The notes: generated by a model not told the origin, from the sequence alone. 64,000 nt of DNA from Salinisphaera sp002433465 (GCF_040361435.1 NZ_APNL01000020.1:1-64000); one strand, 5' to 3'. Shown: positions 1 to 10,935, counted from the first letter of the stretch. Numbers and translations are program-made.

Positions 1-274
1 GCAGCGCACCGCGATCGATCGATGGCAGCACCTTCACACAGCAGATCACGTAGTCGGCTTCCCCCTCGGGCGTATCGCCGTCGCGATAGACCGCGTCGGG
101 GCGATACGACAGCTCGCCCAGCGGGCTGTCGATCTGAAAGCCGTCGGCCTTGACCGCCTCGTATTCCGAACGCAGGACCACGCTCACATGACAGCCGGCG
201 CGCTTGAGAATCGCGCCATAGAAACTGCCGATCGCCCCGGCCCCGACCACCACCACCCGTGTGCTCTGACTCAT
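1..274 (-). CDS. Ketopantoate reductase-like protein (PanE/ApbA family), N-terminal part only
   Basis: The gene runs off the left edge; 91 N-terminal residues are visible. The start reads MSQSTRVVVVGAGAIGSF, a Rossmann dinucleotide-binding loop GAGAIG near residue 11, followed by a segment ending in an 'ICCVK' strand, as in PanE/ApbA 2-dehydropantoate 2-reductases, which reduce ketopantoate with NADPH. Many paralogues of this fold act on other 2-oxo acids, and the catalytic lysine region is outside the window, so pantoate synthesis is not proven. It follows the acyl-CoA dehydrogenase operon on the same strand but is separated from it by a hairpin terminator. Confidence 0.75.
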   Translation of the reverse strand, partial: MSQSTRVVVVGAGAIGSFYGAILKRAGCHVSVVLRSEYEAVKADGFQIDSPLGELSYRPDAVYRDGDTPEGEADYVICCVKVLPSIDRGAL

Positions 275-360
275 AGCAAATTCCTTGTTCAATAACGCCC
301 GGCCAGATACCGGGCATCGGCCCTGACCGTCGGCTTACCCGTTCGACCCGGCCGAAAATC

Positions 361-398
361 TAAAAAAAACGGGCTGCCAGCGCCAGCCGACAGCCCGT
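361..398 (-). terminator. Rho-independent terminator after the acyl-CoA dehydrogenase operon
   Basis: On the minus strand a 10-bp stem (ACGGGCTGTC pairing with GGCAGCCCGT, one G-U pair) is followed directly by a run of eight T. It lies just past the stop codon at 422 and would end the operon that starts near 6639. Confidence 0.85.
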
Positions 399-421
399 AT
401 TGAGCTAACCCGGCATCCGGA

Positions 422-1573
422 TCACGCGGCCGCGTTCTCCTCGACCAGCAGGTCGATGAGACGGTCGGTGTGATAGTTGCCGTCGCCCAGGTAGTGGTCG
501 ATGAGCACGATCCGCTTGGCGTAATGGGAGATGGAGGATTCGTCCATCATGCCCATGCCGCCGAACAGCTGAATCGCCTCTTCGGCCACGTGGCGGCCGG
601 CCTTGCTGACCATGGCCTTGGCCGCGGCCAGACGCTGGCGACGCTCGGCGTCGGGCGCATCCAGCGAGCAGGCCGCCCACAGGGCCAGCGAACGTACCTT
701 CTCGAGCGAGATACGCATATCGACCATGCGGTGCTGCAGGGCCTGGAAGCTGCCGATCGGCACGCCGAACTGCTTGCGTTCCTTGATGTAGTCCAGGGTC
801 AGATCGCAGGCCACTTCCATAGCGCCGGCGGCTTCCGCGCACAGGGCGATGATGCCGCGATCCAGCGCATACTGCAGCGGTACGGCCGCGCCGCCCTCTT
901 CGCCCACCAGGGCATCGGCGCCGACCTTGACGTTATCGAGCACGATTTCGGCGGCGCGATGGCCGTCGAAGGTGGTGTAACCGTCGCGCGACACGCCGTC
1001 GGCGTTGCCGTCGACCAGGAACGCGCTCAGGCCGTTCTTGCCCGGGTTGTCGCCGCTGCTGCGGGCGATCACAAGCAGGCGATCGGCGCTGTCGCCGCCG
1101 AGCACCACGGCCTTCTTGCCGGACAGCACGTAGCTGTCGCCGTCCTTCTGGGCCGTGGTTTCGATCCAGAACGGATCGTAGCGGCCGTTCGGCTCGTAGC
1201 AGGCCAGCGCATACTTCTGCTCGCCAGAGATGATCGGCTCCAGGGCCTCGGCCTTGGCATCGTCACCGAGGGCGGCGTCCAGGAAGGTGCCAGCAAGTAC
1301 TACCGTGGACAGATAAGGCTCGACCACCAGACCGCGGCCAAAGCCTTCGGCCACCACCATCAGCTCCGCGCCACCGCCGTTGAAGCCGCCCGCGGCTTCC
1401 GAGAACGGCACCGCCAGCAGGCCCAGTTCGGCGAACTGCGACCACACCTCGGGGGAGTAGCCGGTGTCGGATTTGATGATCTTTTCGCGCTGCTCGAAGC
1501 TGTACTGATCGGCCACCACGCGGTCGACCATGTCCTTGAGCATGCGCTGCTCGTCGCTATAGGAAAAATCCAT
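422..1573 (-). CDS. Acyl-CoA dehydrogenase, PimD-like (small subunit type)
   Basis: 383 residues, the usual length for an acyl-CoA dehydrogenase: N-terminal helical domain (starts MDFSYSDEQRMLKDMVDR), central beta domain and C-terminal FAD-binding helices with QLFGGMGMMDE near residue 337. The C-terminus carries 'LGD' where classical enzymes have an 'EG' motif, a trait of the PimD-type partner seen beside a large-subunit-like dehydrogenase. These enzymes form the trans-2 double bond of acyl-CoA and pass electrons to ETF, which is encoded at 29-30.7 kb. It is the last gene of the ligase-FadJ-ACAD-ACAD unit, 27 nt after the previous dehydrogenase. The true chain (fatty, dicarboxylic or branched acid) cannot be told from sequence. 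Confidence 0.85.
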   Translation of the reverse strand: MDFSYSDEQRMLKDMVDRVVADQYSFEQREKIIKSDTGYSPEVWSQFAELGLLAVPFSEAAGGFNGGGAELMVVAEGFGRGLVVEPYLSTVVLAGTFLDAALGDDAKAEALEPIISGEQKYALACYEPNGRYDPFWIETTAQKDGDSYVLSGKKAVVLGGDSADRLLVIARSSGDNPGKNGLSAFLVDGNADGVSRDGYTTFDGHRAAEIVLDNVKVGADALVGEEGGAAVPLQYALDRGIIALCAEAAGAMEVACDLTLDYIKERKQFGVPIGSFQALQHRMVDMRISLEKVRSLALWAACSLDAPDAERRQRLAAAKAMVSKAGRHVAEEAIQLFGGMGMMDESSISHYAKRIVLIDHYLGDGNYHTDRLIDLLVEENAAA

Positions 1574-1600
1574 TGTCTATTCCTTTTCCTGCGTACCGGA

Positions 1601-2788
1601 CTACAGTCCGAGGATCGCCTTGGAAATGATGTTCTTCTGAATCTCGTTGGAGCCGCCGAAGATCGACAGCTTGCGCAGATTGAAGTACGTGGAGGAAGCC
1701 GAGGCCGAGAACTCGGGGCCGAAGGCGTCTTCGCCCACGTCGAGATCGGGGAACGGCAGCGCATAGGGGCCGGCCAGCTCGCGATAGAGATCCGAGATCT
1801 TCTGGCGCACTTCCGTGCCCATGACCTTCAGAAACGAGCTTTCCGCACCCGGCACGCCGCCGGCTTCGGCGGCCGACACCACGCGCAGGTTGGTCATTTC
1901 GACCGCCATCAGTTCGAGCTCGAGCTCGACCAGACGCTCGGCCACGCGCGGATGCTCGATCAGCGGCTTGCCTTCGGCCTGCTCGTTGCGTGCAATCTGC
2001 TTGAGGTGTTCGAGCGCAGCCTTGGAAATACCCACGCCGGCAATGCCGGTACGTTCGAAGGTGAGCAGGTACTTGGCACAGGTCCAGCCCTTGTTCTCTT
2101 CACCGACGAGGTTCTCGACCGGCACCTTGACGTTGTCGAAGAACACTTCGTTGACTTCGTGCGCGCCGTCGAGGGTGATCAGCGGGCGCACGGTCACGCC
2201 GGGCGTGTTTTCCATGTCCACCAGCAAAAAGGAAATACCTTCCTGCTTCTTGACCGTGGTGTCGGTACGTACCAGCACGAAAATCATGTTCGCGTGCTGG
2301 CCGAGCGTGGTCCAGGTCTTCTGGCCGTTGACGATGTAGTGATCGCCATCCCGCTCGGCACGGCATTTCAGGCTGGCCAGGTCGGAGCCGGCGCCCGGCT
2401 CGGAGTAACCCTGGGCCCACCAGTCCTCGCTTTTGAGGATACGCGGCAGGTAGTAGTCCTTTTGTTCCTGGGTGCCGAACTTGATGATCACCGGCGCGAC
2501 CATGTTCAGACCGAACGGCAGGATCCGCGGCGCACCGGCTTCGGCGGTTTCTTCCTCGAAGATGTGCTTCTGGATCGGGCTCCAGCCCGGGCCGCCATGC
2601 TCTTCGGGCCAGTTGATCGCCAGCCAGCCCTTTTCATACAGCGCGCGCTGCCAGGTGATCATGTCCTCGGGCGAGACGTGCTCGGAGGACTTCACCTTGT
2701 CGGAAATTTCCTTCGGCAGCTTCTCTGCCACGAAGGCCCGGACCTCGTCGCGGAATGCGAGTTCGGCTTCGTTATATTGAATATCCAT
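1601..2788 (-). CDS. Acyl-CoA dehydrogenase, PimC-like (large subunit type)
   Basis: 395 residues. The FAD/substrate segment GYSEPGAGSDLASL lies at 127-140 and NGQKTWTT at about 154-161; the C-terminus IFGGSNEIQKNIISK (376-390) is the usual FAD-binding end of the family. ATG with a GGAG ribosome site 5' of it. It pairs with the shorter dehydrogenase downstream, an arrangement known from pimeloyl-CoA (pimCD) and related clusters, where the two subunits may form one heteromer. It sits between the FadJ-like enzyme and the PimD-like subunit, so it should provide the first oxidation step of the same beta-oxidation set. Dicarboxyl-CoA as substrate is a reasonable guess only. Confidence 0.87.
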   Translation of the reverse strand: MDIQYNEAELAFRDEVRAFVAEKLPKEISDKVKSSEHVSPEDMITWQRALYEKGWLAINWPEEHGGPGWSPIQKHIFEEETAEAGAPRILPFGLNMVAPVIIKFGTQEQKDYYLPRILKSEDWWAQGYSEPGAGSDLASLKCRAERDGDHYIVNGQKTWTTLGQHANMIFVLVRTDTTVKKQEGISFLLVDMENTPGVTVRPLITLDGAHEVNEVFFDNVKVPVENLVGEENKGWTCAKYLLTFERTGIAGVGISKAALEHLKQIARNEQAEGKPLIEHPRVAERLVELELELMAVEMTNLRVVSAAEAGGVPGAESSFLKVMGTEVRQKISDLYRELAGPYALPFPDLDVGEDAFGPEFSASASSTYFNLRKLSIFGGSNEIQKNIISKAILGL

Positions 2789-2811
2789 TATTTACTCCGT
2801 AATACCCAGCG

Positions 2812-4899
<2,088 letters not shown>

Positions 4900-4977
4900 A
4901 ACTACTCCTTGTCCAATTCGTGGGCCGCGCGCTCGGGCGCGGCGTGTTTATTCGTTGTCGAACTCGCCGGCCTTGAC

Positions 4978-6639
4978 CTAGCCGGTGGCCTGCGGCCACT
5001 CCTGTTCCTGTAGCGCGCGCCACATCAGCTTGCCGGTGGGCGAGCGCGGCAGGGTTTCGCAGATTTCGATCACACGCGGCACTTTATAGGCCGCCATGTT
5101 TTCCCGACACCATTCCCGAATGTCCTCGGCGCTGGCCGCGTCGGCACTGTTGAGTACCACGCAGGCCTTCACGCTTTCACCGCGGCGCGGATCGGGCGTG
5201 GAGATCACGCAGGCCTCGCGAATCGCCGGATGACGATACATCAGGCTTTCCACCTCCGCGGGCCATACCTTGTAGCCCGAGGCGTTGATCATGCGCTTGA
5301 CCCGGTCGACGATGAAGAAATAGCCCTCGTCGTCGTAATAGCCGATATCGCCGGTACGAAAGAACGATTTGCCATCGAGGTCGATGAACGCGGCCTTGGT
5401 TTCCTCGGGCCGGCGCCAGTAGCCCGAAAACACCTGGGGCCCGTTGCTCACAATCTCGCCGACCTCGTTGGGCCCGAGTTCGGTCAGCGTTTCGGTATCG
5501 ATGATGCGCGAATCCACATCGAACACCGGGATGCCCAGGCACTGGGCCTTGGGCGCGTCGAAGGGGTTGATATGGGTCGCCGCGATCGTCTCGGACAGCC
5601 CGTACCCTTCGATGTAGTGCAGGCCGGTAAGCTTGAACAGCTTGTCGGACACCGCCGCCGGCATCGCCGCACCGCCGCCGCCGATGTTCTCCAGGCTCGA
5701 AAGATCGTATTTCTCGATCTCGGGGTCGGAGAGCATGTCGATCGCCATGGTGACGATATTGGTCCAGCGGGTGATCTTGTACTGCTCGATGAGCTTCGCC
5801 GCCGTGCGCCGTTCCCAGCGCGTCATCAATACGACCGTGCTACCGATGAAGATAGGCGCGTTCATGCCGTTCTGCATGCCCGTGACATGAAAATACGGCA
5901 GCGTGGCCAGGGATTTGCCTTCCGAGGTGCTACGGCTCCAGTAGACGCTGTGTACCGCCGAGGCCATGACCGTGCGATGGGTATGCACACAGCCCTTGGG
6001 CGCGCCGGTGGTACCCGAACTATAGGGCAGCACGCACAGATCGTCGGGCCCGGCCTCGTGGGCGCTCGGCGTGTGGCCGGCGTTCAGGGCGTCGGCCCAG
6101 AGCACGGCGTTGTCGCGACCGGTAGCCTGGGTTTCGGCCTTCACTTCGGCCGGCAGATCGAGATCGGTGGGCGCGCTCGCATATTCGCCGTAGTTGGCCA
6201 CAATCGCGTGGCCAAGCTTGCCGCTATCCAGCAGCGGCGCCACCGCTTCGTAGCGCTCCTGACCACAGATGCATACGGTAGCCTCGGTGTCCTCGACATA
6301 GTGTTCGAGTTCGACGCTGCGGTTCATGGGGTTGACCGGCACCACCGCCGCATCGGCACGCAGAATGGCGTAGTAGCCGATCACGAACTGCGGCGCGTTC
6401 TGCATGAACAAAATCACGCGATCGCCGCGCTTGACGCCCTGGGCCTGCAGATAGCCGGCCAGCGCACAGACCTGTTCATCGAGTTCGCGATAGCTCAGCG
6501 GCGTGTCGTAATAAACGATGGCCGGTCGCTCGGGATAGCGCCGCGCCGAGATTTCGAGGTTGGTGTAGAGGCTGGTCTGTGGCAGCCCCAGCGAATGGGG
6601 CAGGTTGGCAGGCCAGGCGGCATAATGCCGATCGAACAT
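4978..6639 (-). CDS. Long/medium-chain acyl-CoA synthetase (AMP-forming)
   Basis: 553 residues from the ATG at 6639, chosen because GAGGAG stands a correct distance upstream and the family's N-terminus begins here; an in-frame extension to 6744 has no such support. The AMP/P-loop motif YSSGTTGAPKG lies at about 206-216, followed by an acyl-binding segment, the 'YGLSE' region, the hinge 'GDIGYYDDEGY' and the C-terminal catalytic lysine in PRSPTGKLM. It activates a carboxylic acid to acyl-CoA and is the first gene of the unit feeding the FadJ-like and dehydrogenase genes. A weak GAAATnnnATTTC palindrome lies upstream at 6790. Confidence 0.88.
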   Translation of the reverse strand: MFDRHYAAWPANLPHSLGLPQTSLYTNLEISARRYPERPAIVYYDTPLSYRELDEQVCALAGYLQAQGVKRGDRVILFMQNAPQFVIGYYAILRADAAVVPVNPMNRSVELEHYVEDTEATVCICGQERYEAVAPLLDSGKLGHAIVANYGEYASAPTDLDLPAEVKAETQATGRDNAVLWADALNAGHTPSAHEAGPDDLCVLPYSSGTTGAPKGCVHTHRTVMASAVHSVYWSRSTSEGKSLATLPYFHVTGMQNGMNAPIFIGSTVVLMTRWERRTAAKLIEQYKITRWTNIVTMAIDMLSDPEIEKYDLSSLENIGGGGAAMPAAVSDKLFKLTGLHYIEGYGLSETIAATHINPFDAPKAQCLGIPVFDVDSRIIDTETLTELGPNEVGEIVSNGPQVFSGYWRRPEETKAAFIDLDGKSFFRTGDIGYYDDEGYFFIVDRVKRMINASGYKVWPAEVESLMYRHPAIREACVISTPDPRRGESVKACVVLNSADAASAEDIREWCRENMAAYKVPRVIEICETLPRSPTGKLMWRALQEQEWPQATG

Positions 6640-6789
6640 AGCAGTGGTCTCCTCGCTTTCCAGCGTTTGGCGCTGCCCCACTCTTGATCGGTGTTCGACA
6701 GGCCACGGTTTGCATTGCCGGTGCCGCAACGCCGCCTGCGTCACGAATGATCGGTCGCAGGCGAGGCAGCAGCGTGGCGTCTTTAACTT

Positions 6790-6802
6790 GAAATACTATT
6801 TC
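6790..6802. promoter_or_regulatory. Degenerate PsrA-like palindrome before the acyl-CoA synthetase operon
   Basis: GAAAT-act-ATTTC is a perfect 13-bp inverted repeat with the same 5-3-5 geometry as the TGAAACnnnGTTTCA sites at 10936, 20614 and 26183. It lies 151 bp upstream of the ligase start, just after the surE stop codon. With changed inner bases it is only a candidate. Confidence 0.35.
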
Positions 6803-6821
6803 GTTTTTTGAAGCCGCTTTT

Positions 6822-7646
6822 TTACTCCGCGCGTTGACTGATGTCCAGTCGCCAAGCGTCGGTCAGCGCTTGCTGTTCAAGCAGGGCTTCGTCGCAGCGG
6901 CTGCCGTGCAACGGCGTGGCCGAGACATAGCCGTCACGCAGCGCCACCACATCCGACGCTGGATCAGCGACGGTGGTGATATCGCGTTCGAAACTCAGCC
7001 AGTGATAAGCCAGTCCGCGACCGTCCGCTCCCGCGATCAGTCGCGGGCCGACGATCGTGCCCGTGGACTGGCGGGTAAAGCGTAGCCCTTGGATCGACTC
7101 CGCGGCCTGCATGGGGAAATTCAGGTTCCAACAACAGCGGCCGACTTCATCGCGCGCGCTCCACAGGCGTCGTATCGTCTCCGCTGCATAGGCTTCGGTG
7201 GCCGAAAAGTCGAGCGCGCCGCGATCGTGAAAGACCTGGCTCAGGGCGATCGCCGGCAAGCCCAGATGATCAGCCGCCAATACCGCGCCCACCGTGCCGG
7301 AATACATGACCGAGTCGGACAGATTCGCGCCCCAGTTGACCCCGGACAGCACCAGGTCCGGCGGATCGTCGCGCAGCCAGTCGGCCATGGCGACCATCAC
7401 GCAATCAGCGGGCGTGCCGGTCAAGGCGTAACGCTGGCTGCCGTATTCGGTCACCCGTAGTGGGTGGTGCATGGATATGCTCTGCCCCACGCCGCTCTGG
7501 TCGGCCATGGGGGCGACCACCCAGACGTCCTCGGCGACCGCGGCAGCGATGCGTTCGGCCACGGCCAGCCCCGGCGCCTCGACGCCGTCGTCGTTGGTCA
7601 GGAGAACTCGGCGGATCGGCTTCATGGCGTCGGGTCGTTGTGGCAT
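6822..7646 (-). CDS. surE: SurE-type 5'-nucleotidase / phosphatase
   Basis: 274 residues; SurE is normally about 250. The metal-binding LTNDDG motif is at 16-21, then APMADQSGVGQSIS near 45-58, LTGTPADCV, and SGVNWGANLSDSVMYSGTVGA, all hallmarks of the family that removes phosphate from nucleoside monophosphates and some other phosphate esters. Two ATG codons are possible (7646 and 7625); a GGTGGG-like site favours the first. The usual surE neighbours (pcm, nlpD, rpoS, truD) are absent. Instead it follows the APH-fold kinase gene by 39 nt, inside a fatty-acid block, so it may be a paralogue serving this pathway. Confidence 0.88.
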   Translation of the reverse strand: MPQRPDAMKPIRRVLLTNDDGVEAPGLAVAERIAAAVAEDVWVVAPMADQSGVGQSISMHHPLRVTEYGSQRYALTGTPADCVMVAMADWLRDDPPDLVLSGVNWGANLSDSVMYSGTVGAVLAADHLGLPAIALSQVFHDRGALDFSATEAYAAETIRRLWSARDEVGRCCWNLNFPMQAAESIQGLRFTRQSTGTIVGPRLIAGADGRGLAYHWLSFERDITTVADPASDVVALRDGYVSATPLHGSRCDEALLEQQALTDAWRLDISQRAE

Positions 7647-7675
7647 ATCAGACCCACCAGTCTCGCACGCGCCTG

Positions 7676-7687
7676 TAACGTTCGTTC
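7676..7687. promoter_or_regulatory. Near-match to the GAACGAWCGTTC operator, upstream of surE
   Basis: The 12-mer TAACGTTCGTTC differs at one base from the reverse complement of the perfect site at 12961. It overlaps the stop codon of the kinase gene and lies 30 bp upstream of surE. It may be chance. Confidence 0.3.
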
Positions 7688-8768
7688 AATCATGGGCACG
7701 CGCGACCGCCCAGCCACGTTCGGCGATCAGCCCGGCACGGCGGCCAACGTTCAAGGCATCGCTGTTGCTCGCATTACCCTGCAACGCCCGCGCATACACA
7801 CCCTGCAGAATCGCCGCGGTACGAAACAGCGAGAACGCCACGAATACCGGCCAATCGTCGATCGGCGCGAGCCCGCGAGCCTGGCGGTAGCGCTCGAGCT
7901 GTTCGGCTTCGGTGGGAATACCGTGGGCGGCCAGATCGAGACCTTCGACCCCGCGCACACCGGCCACACCGTGCGGCAGGTGGTAGGGCATGCAGGCATA
8001 GGCCAGATCCGCGAGCGGATGACCGATGGTGGCCAGCTCCCAGTCGAGCACGGCGGCCACGTCGGTCGAGTCCGGCGCAATCAGCAGATTGCCGATACGG
8101 AAGTCGCCATGGGCTATCGCCGGGGTGGTGTCCGCGGGAATATGGTCGGTCAGCCACTGGCCGAGCGCATCCATATTCGGGTCGGTCTCGGTCGCCGAGG
8201 CCTCGTACTGGCCGCGCCAGCGCTTGATCTGGCGTTCGACATAGCCGTTCGGCCGTCCGAACTCGGACAATCCCACGGCATCGACGTCCACGTCGTGCAG
8301 TGCGGCCAGCGCATCGATGAGCCCGCGATAGATATCGCCGCGCTCTTGCGCCGCCAGTTCGGGCATGGCGGGATCACCGAACACCCGGCCCGGCACATAG
8401 TCCATGACGTAGAACGGCGTGCCGATAACGTCGGCATCCTCACAGTGCACATGCATACGCGGCACGGGCACGCCGGGCGCGTCGACCAAAGCCGACATCA
8501 CCTTGTACTCGCGATCGATGCGATGCGCCGACGGCAGAATCTTGCCCGGCGGCTGCTTGCGCAACACGTAGTGGCGCGGCGCGTCGGCGCTGCCCGTGGT
8601 GAGGAAATAGGTCGGGTTCGACTGACCGCCCTGGAACTGGCGAACCTCGAGTCCGCCGTCGACCAGGCCATGGTCACGAAGATACTGTTCGAGCGCACCC
8701 TCATCGAAGCGGTGCGCCTCGCGCACCGCGACGATTTCCGGCGCGCCGGCCTGACTCTGATCCACCAT
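7686..8768 (-). CDS. APH-fold phosphotransferase (ACAD10/11 kinase-domain / LvaA-like)
   Basis: 360 residues from the ATG at 8768, which lies 2 nt after the stop of the upstream SDR; the in-frame extension further upstream reads as low-complexity Arg-rich shadow. Aminoglycoside-phosphotransferase-type kinase motifs are present: K71 in VLRKQPPG, catalytic loop HGDFRIGN (220-227) and the metal-binding LDWELATIGHP (241-251). This group includes the kinase domain fused to the dehydrogenase in animal ACAD10/11 and bacterial LvaA, which phosphorylates the 4-hydroxyl of 4-hydroxyacyl-CoA. The neighbouring ACAD10/11-like gene supports that role here. Antibiotic resistance is unlikely. Confidence 0.82.
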   Translation of the reverse strand: MVDQSQAGAPEIVAVREAHRFDEGALEQYLRDHGLVDGGLEVRQFQGGQSNPTYFLTTGSADAPRHYVLRKQPPGKILPSAHRIDREYKVMSALVDAPGVPVPRMHVHCEDADVIGTPFYVMDYVPGRVFGDPAMPELAAQERGDIYRGLIDALAALHDVDVDAVGLSEFGRPNGYVERQIKRWRGQYEASATETDPNMDALGQWLTDHIPADTTPAIAHGDFRIGNLLIAPDSTDVAAVLDWELATIGHPLADLAYACMPYHLPHGVAGVRGVEGLDLAAHGIPTEAEQLERYRQARGLAPIDDWPVFVAFSLFRTAAILQGVYARALQGNASNSDALNVGRRAGLIAERGWAVARAHD

Positions 8769-8770
8769 GT

Positions 8771-9535
8771 TCAGCTGATCGTCTCGCCGCCGTCGGCGAC
8801 GAGCGTCTGCCCGGTGACATAAGCACTGGCATCGGTGGCCAGGAACATCGCCACGCCGGCGATATCCACCGGCTCGCCGATACGGCGTACCGGCGTACGT
8901 TTTTCGGCCTGTTCGAGCCGTTTCGGATCTTCCACCAGCGCCTTGGCGAAATCGGTACGCACCAGCCCCGGGGCGATGGCATTGACGCGAATATTCTGCG
9001 GGCCCCACTCCACCGCCAGATTACGCACCAGCGCGGCTTCGGCCGCCTTGGATACGCCATAGGCGCCGATCACGGTGTTGCCGCGCAAACCGGCGATCGA
9101 CGACAGCACGACGACGTTGCCGCCGCCTTGCTCGGCCATGCCGGGCAGCACCATGTTGCAAAGCCAGAACGTGCCGCGCACGTTGGTTTCCATGATCTTG
9201 TCCCAGGCCTCGTCGGACAGTTCCGCCGTGGTGCCATAGACCGGGTTGGTGGCGGCATTGCACACCAGCACGTCGATCTGGCCATAGGTTTGTTTCGTCT
9301 TGTCGACGAGATTCTGCAGATCTTCTTTCTTGCCCACGTGGCAGGCAATCGCGACGGCGTCGTGGCCGGCGTTGCGCAGTTCTTCGGCGACCGGCTCGCA
9401 GGCTTCGCTCTTGCGGCTGGAAATCACGACCTTGGCGCCGTGCTCGGCCATCTGCCAGGCAATCGCCTTGCCGATACCCCGGCTCGAGCCGGTGATCACG
9501 GCAACCTTGCCGCTCAAGTCAAACAGATTGGACAT
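8771..9535 (-). CDS. Short-chain dehydrogenase/reductase
   Basis: 254 residues, classical SDR: cofactor loop TGSSRGIG (15-22), CNAAT (NAG-equivalent) near residue 91, catalytic Ser in VVVLSSIAG, YGVSK catalytic Tyr/Lys and the C-terminal GQTLVADGG. Start taken at the ATG at 9535, six nt after AGGAG; a TTG codon just upstream is in frame but poorer. It lies between the ACAD10/11-like gene and the kinase and is probably co-translated with the latter (2-nt gap). It likely oxidises a hydroxyacyl-CoA or hydroxy acid; the Lva pathway also has an SDR (LvaD), but the assignment is only by context. Confidence 0.85.
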   Translation of the reverse strand: MSNLFDLSGKVAVITGSSRGIGKAIAWQMAEHGAKVVISSRKSEACEPVAEELRNAGHDAVAIACHVGKKEDLQNLVDKTKQTYGQIDVLVCNAATNPVYGTTAELSDEAWDKIMETNVRGTFWLCNMVLPGMAEQGGGNVVVLSSIAGLRGNTVIGAYGVSKAAEAALVRNLAVEWGPQNIRVNAIAPGLVRTDFAKALVEDPKRLEQAEKRTPVRRIGEPVDIAGVAMFLATDASAYVTGQTLVADGGETIS

Positions 9536-9602
9536 CAAATTCTCCTGACGTTAACGAACGCGTGCCGGCAGCCTGCGGGCCACCGGCACGGCGTGCATGA
9601 AG

Positions 9603-10817
9603 CTAGCCGCGGGCCGCGCGCTGACGGCGCAGCTCGAGCTTGGCGATGCTGTCCAAATGCACTTCGTCCGGACCGTCGGCCATGCGCAGCGTGCGCACGT
9701 TCGCCCAGGCCGAGGCCAGGAAGGTGTCCTGGCAGACGCCCATGGCACCGTGCGCCTGGATGGCGCGGTCGATGACGTTGAGGGCCATCTCGGGGGCAAT
9801 CACCTTGATCATGGCGATTTCCTGACGGGCTTCCTTGTTGCCCACCTCATCCATCATCTTGGCGGCCTTGAGCGTAAGCAGACGCGCCTGCTCGATTTCG
9901 ATACGCGAACGCGCGATATTCTTGCGGATGGAATCGAACTCGGAAATCTTGCGGCCGAAGGCCTCGCGATTTTCGACCCGCTCGCACATGGCTTCCAGCG
10001 CGCGCTCGGCGATGCCGATGGTGCGCATGCAGTGATGGATACGGCCCGGCCCAAGGCGGCCCTGGGCGATCTCGAAGCCACGGCCTTCGCCCAGAATCAG
10101 GTTCTCGGCCGGTACGCGCACGTTGTCGTAATGAATTTCGGCATGGCCCTTGGGGGCATGGTCGTAGCCGAACACATGCAGCGGCCGTTCGATGGTCACG
10201 CCCGGGGTGTCCAGGGGCACCAGAATCATCGACTGCTGACGATGCTTTTCTGCGTTGGGGTCGTTCTTGCCCATGACGATGGCGATCTTGCAGTTGCGCG
10301 CCATCGCACCGGAGGACCACCACTTGCGGCCGTTGACGATGTACTCGTCGCCGTCGCGCTTGATTTCGGTGGCGATGTTGGTGGCATCCGAAGAGGCCAC
10401 GGCCGGCTCGGTCATGGAGAAGCAGGACTTGATCTTGCCTTCCAGAAGCGGCTCCAGCCACTCCTTCTTCTGCGCTTCGCTGCCGTAGCGTTCAAGCACT
10501 TCCATGTTGCCGGTATCCGGCGCGCTGCAGTTGAACACGATCGGCGCGATCGGCGAGCGGCCCATGATCTCGCACAGATGCGCATAGTCGTAGTTGGACA
10601 GCCCGGCGCCGTAATCGCTTTCCGGCAGAAACAGGTTCCACAGCCCTTCGGCCTTGGCCTTGGCCTTGAGCTCTTCCATGATCGGCGGCCAGGCCCAGCG
10701 ATCCTCGGCCTCTTGATGCTGCTGTTCATAGACCGATTCGGACGGGTAGACGTGTGCGTCCATGAACGCGAGCAGCCGGGCGTGCAGATCCTCGGCCTGC
10801 TTGGATAGTGCAAGCAT
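9603..10817 (-). CDS. Acyl-CoA dehydrogenase, ACAD10/11-like (LvaC-like)
   Basis: 404 residues, full length. The N-terminus has EQQHQEAEDRWAWPPIMEELKAKAK, typical of the ACAD10/11 branch; the FAD segment is FSMTEPAVASSDATNI with the Ala-Ser changes usual in that branch, followed by NGRKWWSSGAMARNCKIAIVMGK. The C-terminus has QAHGAMGVCQDT and the final RMADGPDEVHL block. In ACAD11 and LvaC, such a domain handles a 4-phosphoacyl-CoA made by an APH-type kinase. ATG at 10817 follows GAGGAG. This is the first gene of the ACAD-SDR-kinase-surE run; its upstream region has three palindromic operators. Confidence 0.88.
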   Translation of the reverse strand: MLALSKQAEDLHARLLAFMDAHVYPSESVYEQQHQEAEDRWAWPPIMEELKAKAKAEGLWNLFLPESDYGAGLSNYDYAHLCEIMGRSPIAPIVFNCSAPDTGNMEVLERYGSEAQKKEWLEPLLEGKIKSCFSMTEPAVASSDATNIATEIKRDGDEYIVNGRKWWSSGAMARNCKIAIVMGKNDPNAEKHRQQSMILVPLDTPGVTIERPLHVFGYDHAPKGHAEIHYDNVRVPAENLILGEGRGFEIAQGRLGPGRIHHCMRTIGIAERALEAMCERVENREAFGRKISEFDSIRKNIARSRIEIEQARLLTLKAAKMMDEVGNKEARQEIAMIKVIAPEMALNVIDRAIQAHGAMGVCQDTFLASAWANVRTLRMADGPDEVHLDSIAKLELRRQRAARG

Positions 10818-10935
10818 GATCTCTCCTCAATGTGGCGAATGTTGTGCTCGCACCCGCTTACCCCACGGCAAGCGAGCCCAAGCCTGTTCTTTTACCGAAG
10901 CGAAACTGACACAGCCGCAACCGACCGTCAATTTA

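Noticed and set aside
5230..6687. 485-codon plus-strand frame opposite the acyl-CoA synthetase
   Set aside because: Same mirror effect; the opposite strand has complete enzyme motifs.
7686..8768. Aminoglycoside resistance gene
   Set aside because: The APH fold is shared, but sequence pattern and gene neighbours point to the ACAD10/11 kinase branch.
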